From Rhodobacter sp. (GTDB lineage Bacteria > Pseudomonadota > Alphaproteobacteria > Rhodobacterales > Rhodobacteraceae): a DNA stretch of 64,000 nucleotides. The stretch lies in assembly GCA_020637515.1 (NCBI GenBank), contig JACKKG010000001.1, positions 62,001 through 126,000 on the forward strand, read 5' to 3'. Shown one piece after another: positions 1 to 8,479 of the stretch. Each line of letters starts with the position of its first letter. Position 1 is the stretch's first letter. Made by a program: the position numbers and the translations under genes. The notes below the pieces were generated by a model, which had not been told where the DNA came from, made no database searches, and was given only the letters and a program-made list of their open reading frames with translations.

Positions 1-884
1 AAGACATTGCGCATGTCGAGCTTGACCTCGATCCCGTGCGCGGCGGCGGTGCCGTCGCACAGCGCCTGCATCCGCTCGGTCACCCGGGCCGCCGCGTCCC
101 GGTTGAAATAGCGCACGGTGCCGGCCAGCGTCGCCACCTCGGGGATGACGTTATAGGCCGCGCCGGCGTGGAACTGCGTGACCGAGACCACCACCGGATC
201 GGTCGGCTTGATGTTGCGCGAGACGATGGTCTGGATCTGCCCGACCAGCGAGGCGGCGATCACCAGGCTGTCGATGCCGGTTTCCGGCGAGGCCGCGTGG
301 CAGCCCTTTGCGGTGATGGTGATGTCGAAGAAATTCGCCCCCGCCAGCGCCGGCCCGGGGGTCACGCCGATCACGCCGGGCGCCTGATAGGGCGAGTTGT
401 GCAGCGTATAGACCTCGTCGCAGGGAAACCGGTCGAACAGCCCGTCGGCGATCATCGCGCGGGCGCCACCGAGGCCTTCCTCGGCCGGCTGGAAGATGAA
501 CACCGCGGTGCCGGCGAAATCGGGATCCTCGGCCAGGTAGCGCGCGGCGCCCAGCAGCATCGTGGTGTGCGCGTCATGGCCACAGGCGTGCATCACGCCG
601 GGCGTCTTCGAGGCATAGGGCAGGTTGGTCTGTTCGTGGATCGGCAGCGCGTCCATGTCGGCGCGCAGCCCGATGGTGCGCCCCGGTCGGTTGCCCTTGA
701 GCACGCCGACCACGCCGGTCTTGCCCAGGCCCGTCGTCACCGCGAGTCCCAGCCGTTGCAGCTCGGCGGCGACGATGGCCGCGGTGCGGACCTCCTGAAA
801 GCCCAGTTCGGGGTGCTGGTGCAGGTCGCGGCGGATCGCCGTCAGATCGGACGCATAGTCCTGAAGTCGCTGGGGAATGGTCAT
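1..884 (-). CDS. M20 family amidohydrolase (hippurate hydrolase-like), C-terminus cut by window edge
   Basis: This is a metal-dependent amidohydrolase of peptidase family M20D, whose members remove acyl groups from N-acyl amino acids. About 294 codons are visible; the C-terminus lies outside the window. The metal-binding signatures are present: GLRADMDALP near residue 85, MHACGHDAHTTM near 105 and the catalytic QPAEEGLGGA near 145. The ATG at 884 is preceded by AGGAG at a good distance. It is transcribed divergently from the DUF1178 gene. The substrate cannot be told from sequence; hippurate, N-acetyl amino acids and auxin conjugates are all used in this family. Confidence 0.88.
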   Translation of the reverse strand, partial: MTIPQRLQDYASDLTAIRRDLHQHPELGFQEVRTAAIVAAELQRLGLAVTTGLGKTGVVGVLKGNRPGRTIGLRADMDALPIHEQTNLPYASKTPGVMHACGHDAHTTMLLGAARYLAEDPDFAGTAVFIFQPAEEGLGGARAMIADGLFDRFPCDEVYTLHNSPYQAPGVIGVTPGPALAGANFFDITITAKGCHAASPETGIDSLVIAASLVGQIQTIVSRNIKPTDPVVVSVTQFHAGAAYNVIPEVATLAGTVRYFNRDAAARVTERMQALCDGTAAAHGIEVKLDMRNV

Positions 885-967
885 GGCAAGGCTCCTGTTC
901 GAGGACCGCAGGCTGACGCGGCGCCCTGGGGGATGCAACCGGAATCGCGCGGTGCGGGTGGCGGCCG

Positions 968-1017
968 CCGGGGGCCAGCCCCCGGACCCCCGGGATATTT
1001 GACGCACAAAGAAGGGG
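968..1017 (+). repeat. Hairpin-tail element, family A, copy A1
   Basis: An 8-bp GC stem (968-975 with 978-985) is followed by the conserved family A tail GGATATTT, four bases, then CACAAAGAAGGG at 992-1017. This copy lacks the second small hairpin seen in A2, A4 and A5. It lies in the 230-bp gap between two divergent genes, so unlike most copies it is not directly 3' of a gene on its own strand. Four relatives are at 35166-35229, 35253-35312, 56482-56550 and 56669-56734. Confidence 0.75.
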
Positions 1018-1114
1018 CATTTGAGTCAAATTGTCGGCAATGGTCGCGGGCTTGCGGCGGCCGCGGCAGGCACTAGATTGGAGGGGACAGTCCGATGAAA
1101 GCCCGGCCCCGCCC

Positions 1115-1534
1115 ATGATCCGTTACCGCCTGAAATGCGACCAGGGACACGAGTTCGAGAGCTGGTTCGCCTCGACCGCGGCCTTTGACGGCCTGCACAA
1201 GGCCGGGCACCTGGCCTGCGCGACATGCGGCAGCGCGCGGGTCGAAAAGGCGCTGATGGCGCCCTCGGTCGCGACCGTCGAGGCCGAGACCCGCCCGTTG
1301 GCCGCACCCGCCTCGGCGCTGGAGGAAAAGCTGGCGGCGCTGCGCCGGCATGTCGAGGAAACCTCGGATTACGTCGGCACGGATTTCGCGACCGAGGCGC
1401 GCGCGATCCATCTGGGCGAGGCGCCCGAGCGCCCGATCTGGGGCGAGGCCCGCCCGGACGAAGCCCGCGCGCTGGTCGAGGAGGGGGTTCCCGTGGCCCC
1501 CCTGCCCTTCATGGGCAAGGCCCGCGCGAACTGA
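1115..1534 (+). CDS. DUF1178 family protein
   Basis: A 139-residue protein that starts MIRYRLKCDQGHEFESWF, the typical start of DUF1178. It has an N-terminal zinc-ribbon-like pattern (C8, H12, then C36 and C39 in the ACATCGS segment) and a short coiled middle. The family is common in alphaproteobacteria and has no established function. The ATG at 1115 was chosen because the conserved family sequence begins there; the open frame extends upstream without conserved sequence. It is probably transcribed alone. Confidence 0.88.
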   Translation: MIRYRLKCDQGHEFESWFASTAAFDGLHKAGHLACATCGSARVEKALMAPSVATVEAETRPLAAPASALEEKLAALRRHVEETSDYVGTDFATEARAIHLGEAPERPIWGEARPDEARALVEEGVPVAPLPFMGKARAN

Positions 1535-1628
1535 TTTCTCGACAAAGCCACAATTCTTTCGCGAATGCGCCGAATTCGGGGCCCTGGATACCGGGTAGCC
1601 AGTGGCTCTGTTCGCGTTGGAGGTTGTC

Positions 1629-1820
1629 ATGCAAAAGTCCGTTCCCTCACCGGCCCGCGGGCCCCTCATCCGACCCGGCGATTCCGGCCTGGACTGGGTC
1701 ACCGTTGCCGCCGCCGCGGGCAGCGTGGCGCTGGCGATCGGCATTTCGATGGCCGCCGGGGTTGGCGGTGGCGACGCGCCGCAGGACCCGTCCGTCTATT
1801 CCCAATCGGCGGCGCTTTAA
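1629..1820 (+). CDS. Small Flp-pilin-like membrane protein
   Basis: A 63-residue protein with a short charged N-terminus, the motif DSGLDWVTVAAAAG and one hydrophobic helix (about residues 21-44). The ATG at 1629 has a strong ribosome site (TTGGAGG, 5 bases away). The hydrophobic segment begins with a G-x-DWV pattern that also occurs in the next gene (VDWVVLAAAV), so the two look like relatives. The layout resembles Flp/Tad pilins, which have a short leader and one helix cut after a glycine, but the usual Glu at position +5 of the mature protein is missing. No tad secretion genes are in the window. Function unknown. Confidence 0.6.
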   Translation: MQKSVPSPARGPLIRPGDSGLDWVTVAAAAGSVALAIGISMAAGVGGGDAPQDPSVYSQSAAL

Positions 1821-1906
1821 CGCCGTCTGGTCCCTCAAGTCCCGGCCAAGCGGACACCGGCCCCGGGCACAGTTTCATGGTTCTTCATTTCAGGAGTCGT
1901 TTCCTC

Positions 1907-2359
1907 ATGTCTCAGATCCTTCCTTCCCTCGTCCGGTTCATCCGCGACGACCGCGGCGCCATCACGGTTGACTGGGTGGTTCTGGCCGCCGCCGTCAGCG
2001 GGTTGGGCCTGGCCTCGGTCGCCTCGGTCCGCGAGGGCACGGGCGCCCTGGGCAGCGACATCGCCAGCGCGCTTTCGGGCGCCACCGTAGCCGTGCTGGG
2101 CGAACTGGGCAGCGATGGCTATACCGGCCCCCGGGCGATCGGCGAGGGCCGCAGCACGGTCGAGACGTCGTATGCCTGTCCGCGCGGTTCGGGCGTGTGC
2201 TTCACCACCACGACCACGTTCACCAGCTTCCAGATGGCCGACGGCAGCACCTGGACGCGGCGCAGCGACGTCAACGACCTGCCCGACAGCGAGCCCTACG
2301 TCACCTGGTGGGATCAGGACGGCCACCTGGTCAACGACGCGCCGCGCATCGACGTCTGA
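1907..2359 (+). CDS. Flp-pilin-like protein with C-terminal soluble domain
   Basis: A 150-residue protein. Residues 13-45 contain DDRGAITVDWVVLAAAVSG followed by a hydrophobic helix, resembling a class III prepilin leader. If processed after the glycine of DRG, the mature fifth residue is Asp rather than the usual Glu. The remaining ~100 residues are polar, contain a Cys pair (about residues 90 and 96) and a run of Thr, and have no domain I recognise. The gene follows the 63-residue relative by 86 bp and is probably co-transcribed with it. Its role may be pilin-like or envelope-related; this is inferred only from the N-terminus. Confidence 0.65.
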   Translation: MSQILPSLVRFIRDDRGAITVDWVVLAAAVSGLGLASVASVREGTGALGSDIASALSGATVAVLGELGSDGYTGPRAIGEGRSTVETSYACPRGSGVCFTTTTTFTSFQMADGSTWTRRSDVNDLPDSEPYVTWWDQDGHLVNDAPRIDV

Positions 2360-2527
2360 TCGCCGCCCGGCCCGGCTGTCCGGCTTGACCGGACGACGGG
2401 GTCGCGCCCCCAGCCCACCCCTGCCCCGCCCGGCCGCGTGCGGCGCCTCTTGCGCGCCCCTGCCCCCAAGTCTATGAGAGGCGCGCGCCGCGCATGGGGT
2501 CCGGCGCGCGTTCGGACGGGGGCCTGG

Positions 2528-3790
2528 ATGCCTGTTCTGGTGATGAAATTCGGCGGCACCTCGGTGGCCGACCTGGCCCGCATCGAAAACGCGGCAGCGA
2601 AGGTCAAGCGCGAGGTCGAGCGCGGCTATGACGTGATCGTCATCGTTTCGGCGATGGCCGGCAAGACCAACGAACTGGTCAAATGGGTCAACGACACCTC
2701 AGGGTTCTATGACGCGCGCGAATACGACGCGGTCGTGTCGTCGGGCGAGAATGTCACCGCCGGGCTGATGGCGCTGCGACTTCAGGAAATGGGCGTGCCG
2801 GCGCGTAGCTGGCAGGGCTGGCAGGTGCCGATCAACACCACCTCGGCGCATGGCTCGGCGCGGTTCGTGTCGATCCCGCGCGAGAACATCGATTCGAAAT
2901 TCGCCGAGGGCTTCAAGGTCGCCGTGGTCGCGGGGTTCCAGGGCGTCAGCCCCGAGGGCCGGATCACCACGCTGGGCCGGGGCGGCAGCGACACCACCGC
3001 CGTCGCCTTTGCCGCCGCCTTTGACGCCGATCGCTGCGACATCTACACCGATGTGGACGGGGTCTACACGACCGATCCGCGCATCACCTCGAAGGCGCGC
3101 AAGCTGGACAAGATCAGCTACGAGGAAATGCTGGAACTTGCGTCACTGGGCGCAAAGGTCCTGCAAACCCGTTCGGTCGAACTGGCGATGCGCTACAAGG
3201 TGCGCCTGCGGGTGCTGTCTTCGTTCGACGAAACCGATGAAACGTCCGGCACCCTGGTCTGCGACGAGGAGGAAATCATGGAATCGAAAGTCGTCTCTGG
3301 CGTCGCCCATTCGCGCGACGAGGCCAAGATCACCCTTTTCACCATCGACGACCGCCCCGGCATCGCGGCGGCGATCTTCGGCCCGCTGGCCGAGGCCGGG
3401 GTCAACGTGGACATGATCGTCCAGAACATCAGCGAAAAGGACTATGACGCGGCCCATTCGGGCGCCGTCACCGACATGACCTTTTCGTGCCCCGTGGATC
3501 AGGTGAAGCTGGCCAAGAAATCCATGGAAGAGGCCCGGGCCGCCGGCAAGATCAAGTATGATGAACTCATCATCGACACCGATGTCAGCAAGGTGTCGGT
3601 CGTGGGCATCGGGATGCGCAGCCACGCGGGCGTCGCCGCGCGCATGTTCCAGGCGCTGTCGGCCGAGAACATCAACATCAAGGTCATCGCCACCTCGGAG
3701 ATCAAGATCTCGGTGCTGATCGACCGCAAATACATGGAACTGGCGGTGCAGACCCTGCACGACGCCTTTGCGCTGGAATCGGCGGTCTGA
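2528..3790 (+). CDS. lysC: Aspartate kinase
   Basis: Phosphorylates aspartate, the first step of the lysine, threonine and methionine pathway. The 420-residue protein starts MPVLVMKFGGTS, the kinase nucleotide/aspartate-binding motif, and has two C-terminal ACT domains (from about residue 265 and about 345) that normally bind the feedback inhibitors lysine and threonine. The open frame extends 90 bp further upstream, but family members start at MPVLVMKFGGTS. An in-frame ATG at 3278 with a strong ribosome site may yield a separate regulatory subunit (separate entry). A terminator follows at 3801-3829, and ptsP starts 191 bp downstream, a common order in Rhodobacterales. Confidence 0.97.
   Translation: MPVLVMKFGGTSVADLARIENAAAKVKREVERGYDVIVIVSAMAGKTNELVKWVNDTSGFYDAREYDAVVSSGENVTAGLMALRLQEMGVPARSWQGWQVPINTTSAHGSARFVSIPRENIDSKFAEGFKVAVVAGFQGVSPEGRITTLGRGGSDTTAVAFAAAFDADRCDIYTDVDGVYTTDPRITSKARKLDKISYEEMLELASLGAKVLQTRSVELAMRYKVRLRVLSSFDETDETSGTLVCDEEEIMESKVVSGVAHSRDEAKITLFTIDDRPGIAAAIFGPLAEAGVNVDMIVQNISEKDYDAAHSGAVTDMTFSCPVDQVKLAKKSMEEARAAGKIKYDELIIDTDVSKVSVVGIGMRSHAGVAARMFQALSAENINIKVIATSEIKISVLIDRKYMELAVQTLHDAFALESAV
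3278..3790 (+). CDS. Possible internally started beta subunit of aspartokinase
   Basis: In-frame ATG at codon 251 of lysC is preceded by GAGGAGG with a 5-base spacer, a near-ideal ribosome site. Translation from it would give a 170-residue polypeptide containing only the two ACT domains. In Bacillus subtilis aspartokinase II and Corynebacterium glutamicum LysC, a beta subunit starts at a Met near residue 246-250 of the alpha chain, so the position fits well. The sequence shows only the site; that it is used is an inference. Confidence 0.45.
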   Translation: MESKVVSGVAHSRDEAKITLFTIDDRPGIAAAIFGPLAEAGVNVDMIVQNISEKDYDAAHSGAVTDMTFSCPVDQVKLAKKSMEEARAAGKIKYDELIIDTDVSKVSVVGIGMRSHAGVAARMFQALSAENINIKVIATSEIKISVLIDRKYMELAVQTLHDAFALESAV

Positions 3791-3800
3791 CCGTGCCCCG

Positions 3801-3829
3801 GGGCACCCGCCAACCGGGTGCCCGCTTTT
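3801..3829 (+). terminator. Rho-independent terminator of lysC
   Basis: A perfect 9-bp stem (GGGCACCCG with CGGGTGCCC) around a 5-base loop starts 11 bases after the lysC stop and is followed by GC and then four T. It separates lysC from ptsP. Confidence 0.75.
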
Positions 3830-3981
3830 GCAGCACTGCCGGTTTTGCCCCGGTGCGGCCCCCGCGGCCGTCGCAAAGCTGTTTCCCTTCCGCTGCAAGT
3901 TGATCTAGAGTCGGCACGTCTCAACCCCTTCAACCCCGCCCGCCGCGCGCCCGAAACCGTCAGGTCAGGAACCCCTTCCGA

Positions 3982-6249
3982 ATGCAGGATCGTAGCGAAA
4001 GCGAAAGCCGCCGCCTGCTGCGCCGCTTGCGCGACACGTTGGCCGAACCGGGCCAGGGGCAGGAACGGCTGGACCGCATCACCGGGCTGATCGCCGACTC
4101 GATGCATACGGATGTGTGCTCGATCTACCTGTTCCGCGACCGCGAGACGCTGGAACTGTGCGCAACCCGCGGCTTGAAACCCGAATCCGTGCACCGCACC
4201 CGGATGCGGCTGGGCGAGGGTCTGGTCGGCCGCGTGGCCCGCACCGCGGCGGCTGTGAACACCGCCAATGCGCCCGGCGAACGCGGGTTTCGATACATGC
4301 CCGAAACCGGCGAGGAAATCTATTCCAGCTTTCTCGGGGTGCCGATCCAGCGCCTGGGCGAGAAACTGGGCGTGCTGGTCGTGCAATCGCGCGAGGCCCG
4401 CGCCTATTCCGACGACGAGGTCTATGGCCTCGACGTGGTGGCGATGGTCCTGGCCGAAATGACCGAACTCGGCGCCTTTGTCAGCGACGACACGGCGATC
4501 GCCTCGTTGCACAAGCATCCGGTGATGATCCGCGCCGGATCGGGGCAAGAGGGCACCGCCGAAGGGCAGGTCTGGCTGCACGAGCCGCGCGTCGTGGTGA
4601 CCAACCTGGTCAACGACGACCCCACCGCCGAAGCCGAACGCCTGCGCGACGCGGTCACGCGACTCAGGGGGTCGGTGGACGATCTGCTGGAAGCCACCGG
4701 CGACGTGGACAAGGAACAGCGCGACATTCTGGAAGCCTATCGCATGTTCGCGAATTCGCGCGGCTGGCTCAGGCGGATGGAGCAGTCCATCGAAAACGGC
4801 CTCTCGGCCGAGGCCGCCGTCGAAAAGGAACAGTCCGAGGCCCGCGCGCGTCTGCAACAGGCGCCCGACCCCTACCTGCGCGACCGCCTGCACGACCTGG
4901 ACGACCTGTCGAACCGACTGCTGCGCATCCTGACCGGCCAGGGCAACGACACCGGCGCCACGCTGCCCGACCGGCCGATCCTGGTGGCGCGCAACATCGG
5001 CCCGGGCGAATTGCTGGAATACGGCAAGCAGTTGCGCGGCGTGGTGCTGGAGGAGGGCTCGGTCGGTTCGCACGCCGCCGTTGTGGCGCGGGCGCTGGCG
5101 ATTCCGCTGGTCGTCCACGCCGAGGGCATCACGACCGAGGCCCTGAACGGCGACGCGATCATCGTTGATGCCGACGAGGGCGTGGTGCACCTGCGCCCCG
5201 ACGAAAGCGTCGCCTCGGCGTTTCGCGACAAGATCGTCATGCAGACCCAGGCGGCCGCGCGTTTTGCCGCGCTGCGCGACCGGCCGGCCGTGGCGCGATG
5301 CGGTGCCCGCGTCGCGCTTCACATGAACGCCGGCATCATGGCCGACCTGCCCTCGCTCCTCGGTTCGGGGGCCGAGGGGGTGGGCCTGTTCCGCACCGAA
5401 CTCCAATTCCTGCTGCGCAACTCGATGCCCCGGCGCTCGGACCTGGCGGCGCTTTATGCGCGCGTGCTGAAGGCCGCCGACGGGCGCCGCGTGGCGTTCC
5501 GCACGCTGGACATCGGCTCGGACAAGGTCATGCCCTACATGAACCGCCCTGAGGAACCGAACCCCGCCATGGGCTGGCGCGCGGTGCGGGTCGGGCTGGA
5601 CAAGAAGGGCGTGATGCGGATGCAGTTGCAGGCCCTGATCCGCGCCCATGCCGGACGGCCGCTGACCGTCATGTTCCCGCTGGTCAGCGAAATGTCCGAA
5701 TTCGCCGCCGCGCGCGAAATCCTGCTGCGCGAAATCGAACGCGAGGCCCATCTGGGCCACCCCTTGCCCGAACGGCTCGAGGTCGGCGCCATGCTGGAAA
5801 CGCCCAGCCTGGCCTTCGCCCCCGAGGCCTTTTTCCGCATGGCCGACTTCATCTCGATCGGCGGGAACGACCTGAAGCAGTTCTTCTTCGCCGCCGACCG
5901 CGAGAACGAGCTGGTGCGGCGGCGCTATGACACGCTGTCGCTGAGCTTTTTCACCTTCATCCAGAAGATCGTGACGCGCTGCGCCGCGACGGGCACGCAT
6001 CTTTCCTTCTGCGGCGAGGACGCCGGCCGCCCGATCGAGGCGCTGGCCCTTGCCGGTGCCGGGCTGCGCACCCTGTCCATGCGCCCCGCCGCGATCGGCC
6101 CGGTCAAGGACCTGATCCTGCGCGCCGATCTGAACGCCGTGGCCGAGATCATCGCCGACGCCAAACGCCGGGGCGAGGATCGGCTGCGCCCGGCGATCGT
6201 GGACTATGTCCGCAGCCTGCCGCCCCCGGACACCGCCCGCGCCCCCTAG
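3982..6249 (+). CDS. ptsP: PEP-protein phosphotransferase, nitrogen-type (EI-Ntr)
   Basis: First enzyme of the nitrogen phosphotransferase relay: takes phosphate from PEP and passes it to NPr and then EIIA-Ntr. The 755-residue protein has an N-terminal GAF domain (about 1-165), the enzyme I N-terminal domain, the phosphohistidine swivel motif with SHAAVVAR (active His364) and a C-terminal PEP-binding barrel with the signature FCGEDAG (Cys677). The GAF domain distinguishes it from sugar-type enzyme I. Its TAG stop overlaps the stop codon of the convergent acetyltransferase by 3 of 4 bases. NPr and EIIA-Ntr genes are not in the window. Confidence 0.95.
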   Translation: MQDRSESESRRLLRRLRDTLAEPGQGQERLDRITGLIADSMHTDVCSIYLFRDRETLELCATRGLKPESVHRTRMRLGEGLVGRVARTAAAVNTANAPGERGFRYMPETGEEIYSSFLGVPIQRLGEKLGVLVVQSREARAYSDDEVYGLDVVAMVLAEMTELGAFVSDDTAIASLHKHPVMIRAGSGQEGTAEGQVWLHEPRVVVTNLVNDDPTAEAERLRDAVTRLRGSVDDLLEATGDVDKEQRDILEAYRMFANSRGWLRRMEQSIENGLSAEAAVEKEQSEARARLQQAPDPYLRDRLHDLDDLSNRLLRILTGQGNDTGATLPDRPILVARNIGPGELLEYGKQLRGVVLEEGSVGSHAAVVARALAIPLVVHAEGITTEALNGDAIIVDADEGVVHLRPDESVASAFRDKIVMQTQAAARFAALRDRPAVARCGARVALHMNAGIMADLPSLLGSGAEGVGLFRTELQFLLRNSMPRRSDLAALYARVLKAADGRRVAFRTLDIGSDKVMPYMNRPEEPNPAMGWRAVRVGLDKKGVMRMQLQALIRAHAGRPLTVMFPLVSEMSEFAAAREILLREIEREAHLGHPLPERLEVGAMLETPSLAFAPEAFFRMADFISIGGNDLKQFFFAADRENELVRRRYDTLSLSFFTFIQKIVTRCAATGTHLSFCGEDAGRPIEALALAGAGLRTLSMRPAAIGPVKDLILRADLNAVAEIIADAKRRGEDRLRPAIVDYVRSLPPPDTARAP

Positions 6250-6764
6250 GCCGCGGGCGTGGCGCTGTCGGGCGCCGGATCGGGCACGGCCCGCGTGACG
6301 GCGCCGGTGACGCCCTGCCAGGCACCAGGCGCCAGCGCCAGGGCCAGAACCCGGTCGGGGTTGGTCGGCGGCGGCATGAGAACGCCGTCCATCTTTTCGA
6401 AGCCAAAGCGCCGGTAATACGGATAGTCGCCCACCAGCATCACCCGCGTCCAGCCGGCTGCGCGCGCGCGCTTCAGCGATTCGCGGATCAGCAGGCCCGC
6501 CAGGCCTTCGCCTTGCCGCGTGGGGTGAACCGCCACCGGCCCCAGCAACAGCGCGGGCTGACCGCCGACCCGCACCGGCCAATAGCGGATGACCCCGGCC
6601 AGGGCGCCCGATTCATCCCACAGGCACAGGCACAATTGCGCCACCGGCGGCACATCGTCACGCAGACGATAGGACGACAACGCCGTCCGCCCGGGGGCAA
6701 AGCACAGGTCGTAAAGGGCCTCGACCTCCCACCAGTCGGCGGGCTCTTCCTGACTGAGATCCAC
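6246..6764 (-). CDS. GNAT family N-acetyltransferase
   Basis: A 172-residue acetyltransferase of the GNAT fold. The acetyl-CoA loop is visible as PTRQGEGLAGLLI (about residues 83-95), followed by GDYPYYRRFGF, a pattern of the YhbS-like GNAT subgroup. The likely start is the GTG at 6764, which has GGAGG five bases upstream; the open frame runs 117 bases further with unconvincing sequence. Substrate unknown. The stop codon overlaps that of ptsP tail to tail. Confidence 0.85.
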   Translation of the reverse strand: MDLSQEEPADWWEVEALYDLCFAPGRTALSSYRLRDDVPPVAQLCLCLWDESGALAGVIRYWPVRVGGQPALLLGPVAVHPTRQGEGLAGLLIRESLKRARAAGWTRVMLVGDYPYYRRFGFEKMDGVLMPPPTNPDRVLALALAPGAWQGVTGAVTRAVPDPAPDSATPAA

Positions 6765-6934
6765 CCCATCCTCCCGGTGCCGACCGTTGGAATCGCCCCT
6801 AACATGCTCAAGGATCAATTTCAAATGCCGGGCCGGACCCGAACGCGCGGTCCCCGGCAGGACCCTGAAAAGACGCGACAAGGCCAGGGGCCCGCATCAC
6901 GCGGCAAAGTCGCGCTGGCGCGCGCAGGAGCGGC

Positions 6935-6949
6935 GGGTGGGTGGGTGGG
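6935..6949 (+). other. Perfect G-quadruplex motif
   Basis: Four GGG runs separated by single T bases lie in the 200-bp gap between the FAD-oxidase stop and the acetyltransferase start. Single-base loops predict a very stable parallel quadruplex on the plus strand. The motif sits between the arms of an 8-bp inverted repeat (GCGCGCAG and CTGCGCGC). Transcripts of the flanking minus-strand genes would carry the C-rich complement. Confidence 0.6.
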
Positions 6950-6964
6950 AGCGACTGCGCGCGC

Positions 6965-8374
6965 TTATCCCAGAACCGCGCCGGGATTGAGAATGCCCGC
7001 CGGATCGAGCGCGCCCTTGATGGCCCGCATCGCCGCCAATCCGGCCGCATCGCCGTAGCGCACCAGATCCCGCGTCTTCAGGCGCCCGATTCCGTGTTCC
7101 GCGCTGATCGAACCGCCCATCGCGTTCACCAATCCATGAACGGTCTCGGTGATGGCCGGACGCAGCGCGTCATAGGCGTCGCGATGCCGCCCCTCGGCCG
7201 GAAAGACGTTGTAATGCAGGTTGCCGTCGCCGACATGGCCGAAACAATTGACCCGCATGTCGCCCAGGGCCCGCAGCGCCGCGTCGGCGCGGGCGATGAA
7301 CGCGGGCAACGCGGCCAGCGGCAGGGCGACGTCGTGGCTGGCGATCGCGCCGACCAGGCGATTCGCCTCGGGGATGGCCTCGCGCAGGGACCAGAACTGC
7401 GCCCGATGCGCGGCACTGGTGGCGATCACGCCGTCCTGGACCAGCCCCTTCGCCAGCGCCACTTCGAACAGCGCGCTCAGCGCCTGCTCCGGGTCCAGTG
7501 CGGCCACCAGCCCCAGGTCAATCAGCACCGACCAGTCGGGCGGATCGGCAAAGGGCTGGCGTTGACCGGGCAGATGCCGGGCGACGAACCTGGGACCCTG
7601 CCCGCCGATCAGCTCAAAGGCCGAGACCCCCTCGCCCAGCCGCTCTTGCGCCAGCGCCAGAAGGGCCAGCGCGGCCTCGGGCGAGGGCACGGCCAGCATC
7701 GCCGCGCCGGTGCGCGCCGGGCGCGGGAACAGGCGCAGCGCGGCCGCCGTGATGACCCCCAGCGTCCCCTCGGAACCGATCAGCAGATGCCGCAGGTCGT
7801 AGCCCATGTTGTTCTTGCGCAGCCGCTTCAGACCGCCAACCACCGAGCCATCGGCCAGCACCGCCTCGACGCCCAGGCACAGCTCGCGCATGGTCCCCCA
7901 GCGCAGAACATTTGCGCCGCCCGCGTTGGTGGCCAGCAGCCCCCCGATTCGCGCCGAGCCCTGGCTACCCAGCGCCATGGGGAACAGCCGGTCCGCCTGT
8001 TCGGCCCGCGCCTGGACATCGGCCAGCACCGCGCCCGCGTCGGTCACCAGCACGTTCCCGGCGACGTCGATGTCGTGCAGGCGGGTCATGCGTTCGACCG
8101 ACAGGATCAGGGGCAGCGGCCCGTCCGGCATGACCTGCCCCCCGACCAGCCCGGTGCCGCCCGCGTAGGGCACGACCCCGACCCGCGCGGCCTGGGCCGC
8201 GCGCAGGATGACCGACACCTCGGCGGTCGAGGCCGGCCGCGCCACCGCCCCCGCGCAGCCATGCATCCGCCCGCGCAATTCGACCAGGTAGCGCGCCTCG
8301 GGCGCGATCAGCGTGCCCGGAGGAAGCATGCCCGAAAGACCGTCCAGAAAGGCGCCGTCGCAAGGGTTCAGCAT
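6965..8374 (-). CDS. FAD-binding oxidoreductase (D-2-hydroxyacid dehydrogenase, GlcD/DLD type)
   Basis: A 469-residue flavoprotein that oxidises a 2-hydroxyacid such as D-lactate, glycolate or D-2-hydroxyglutarate. The N-terminal FAD-binding domain has PYAGGTGLVGGQ (about 70-80), LGSQGSARIGG and LIGSEGTLGVIT. The C-terminal oxidase domain has the metal-site motif CFGHVGDGNLHYN and the FAD-contact motif SAEHGIGR. Length and motifs fit the D-lactate/D-2-hydroxyglutarate dehydrogenase group; a role as a glycolate oxidase subunit is less likely because glcE and glcF are not adjacent. It is 105 bp downstream of an acetyltransferase gene and may share its transcript. Confidence 0.9.
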   Translation of the reverse strand: MLNPCDGAFLDGLSGMLPPGTLIAPEARYLVELRGRMHGCAGAVARPASTAEVSVILRAAQAARVGVVPYAGGTGLVGGQVMPDGPLPLILSVERMTRLHDIDVAGNVLVTDAGAVLADVQARAEQADRLFPMALGSQGSARIGGLLATNAGGANVLRWGTMRELCLGVEAVLADGSVVGGLKRLRKNNMGYDLRHLLIGSEGTLGVITAAALRLFPRPARTGAAMLAVPSPEAALALLALAQERLGEGVSAFELIGGQGPRFVARHLPGQRQPFADPPDWSVLIDLGLVAALDPEQALSALFEVALAKGLVQDGVIATSAAHRAQFWSLREAIPEANRLVGAIASHDVALPLAALPAFIARADAALRALGDMRVNCFGHVGDGNLHYNVFPAEGRHRDAYDALRPAITETVHGLVNAMGGSISAEHGIGRLKTRDLVRYGDAAGLAAMRAIKGALDPAGILNPGAVLG

Positions 8375-8479
8375 GGCAGACCCCGTGCGCCGTCATCCGC
8401 CGCGTGACCCGGCGCCACCCGCGGGCCGACCACCGACCACCCGGCGGGGCCGCCCCGAAGCCGCCGCAGGAGGGCCGGC

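Noticed and set aside
1005..1017. AAGAAGG in the A-element tails as ribosome binding sites
   Set aside because: No start codon follows at a suitable distance in any of the five copies.
2378..2394. GTCCGG/CCGGAC hairpin after the pilin-like gene as a terminator
   Set aside because: Only six base pairs and no T run; too weak to call.
3499..6582. Open frame of about 1027 codons on the minus strand over lysC and ptsP
   Set aside because: It lies opposite two complete conserved genes and consists of Arg/Gly/His-rich low-complexity sequence without known motifs.
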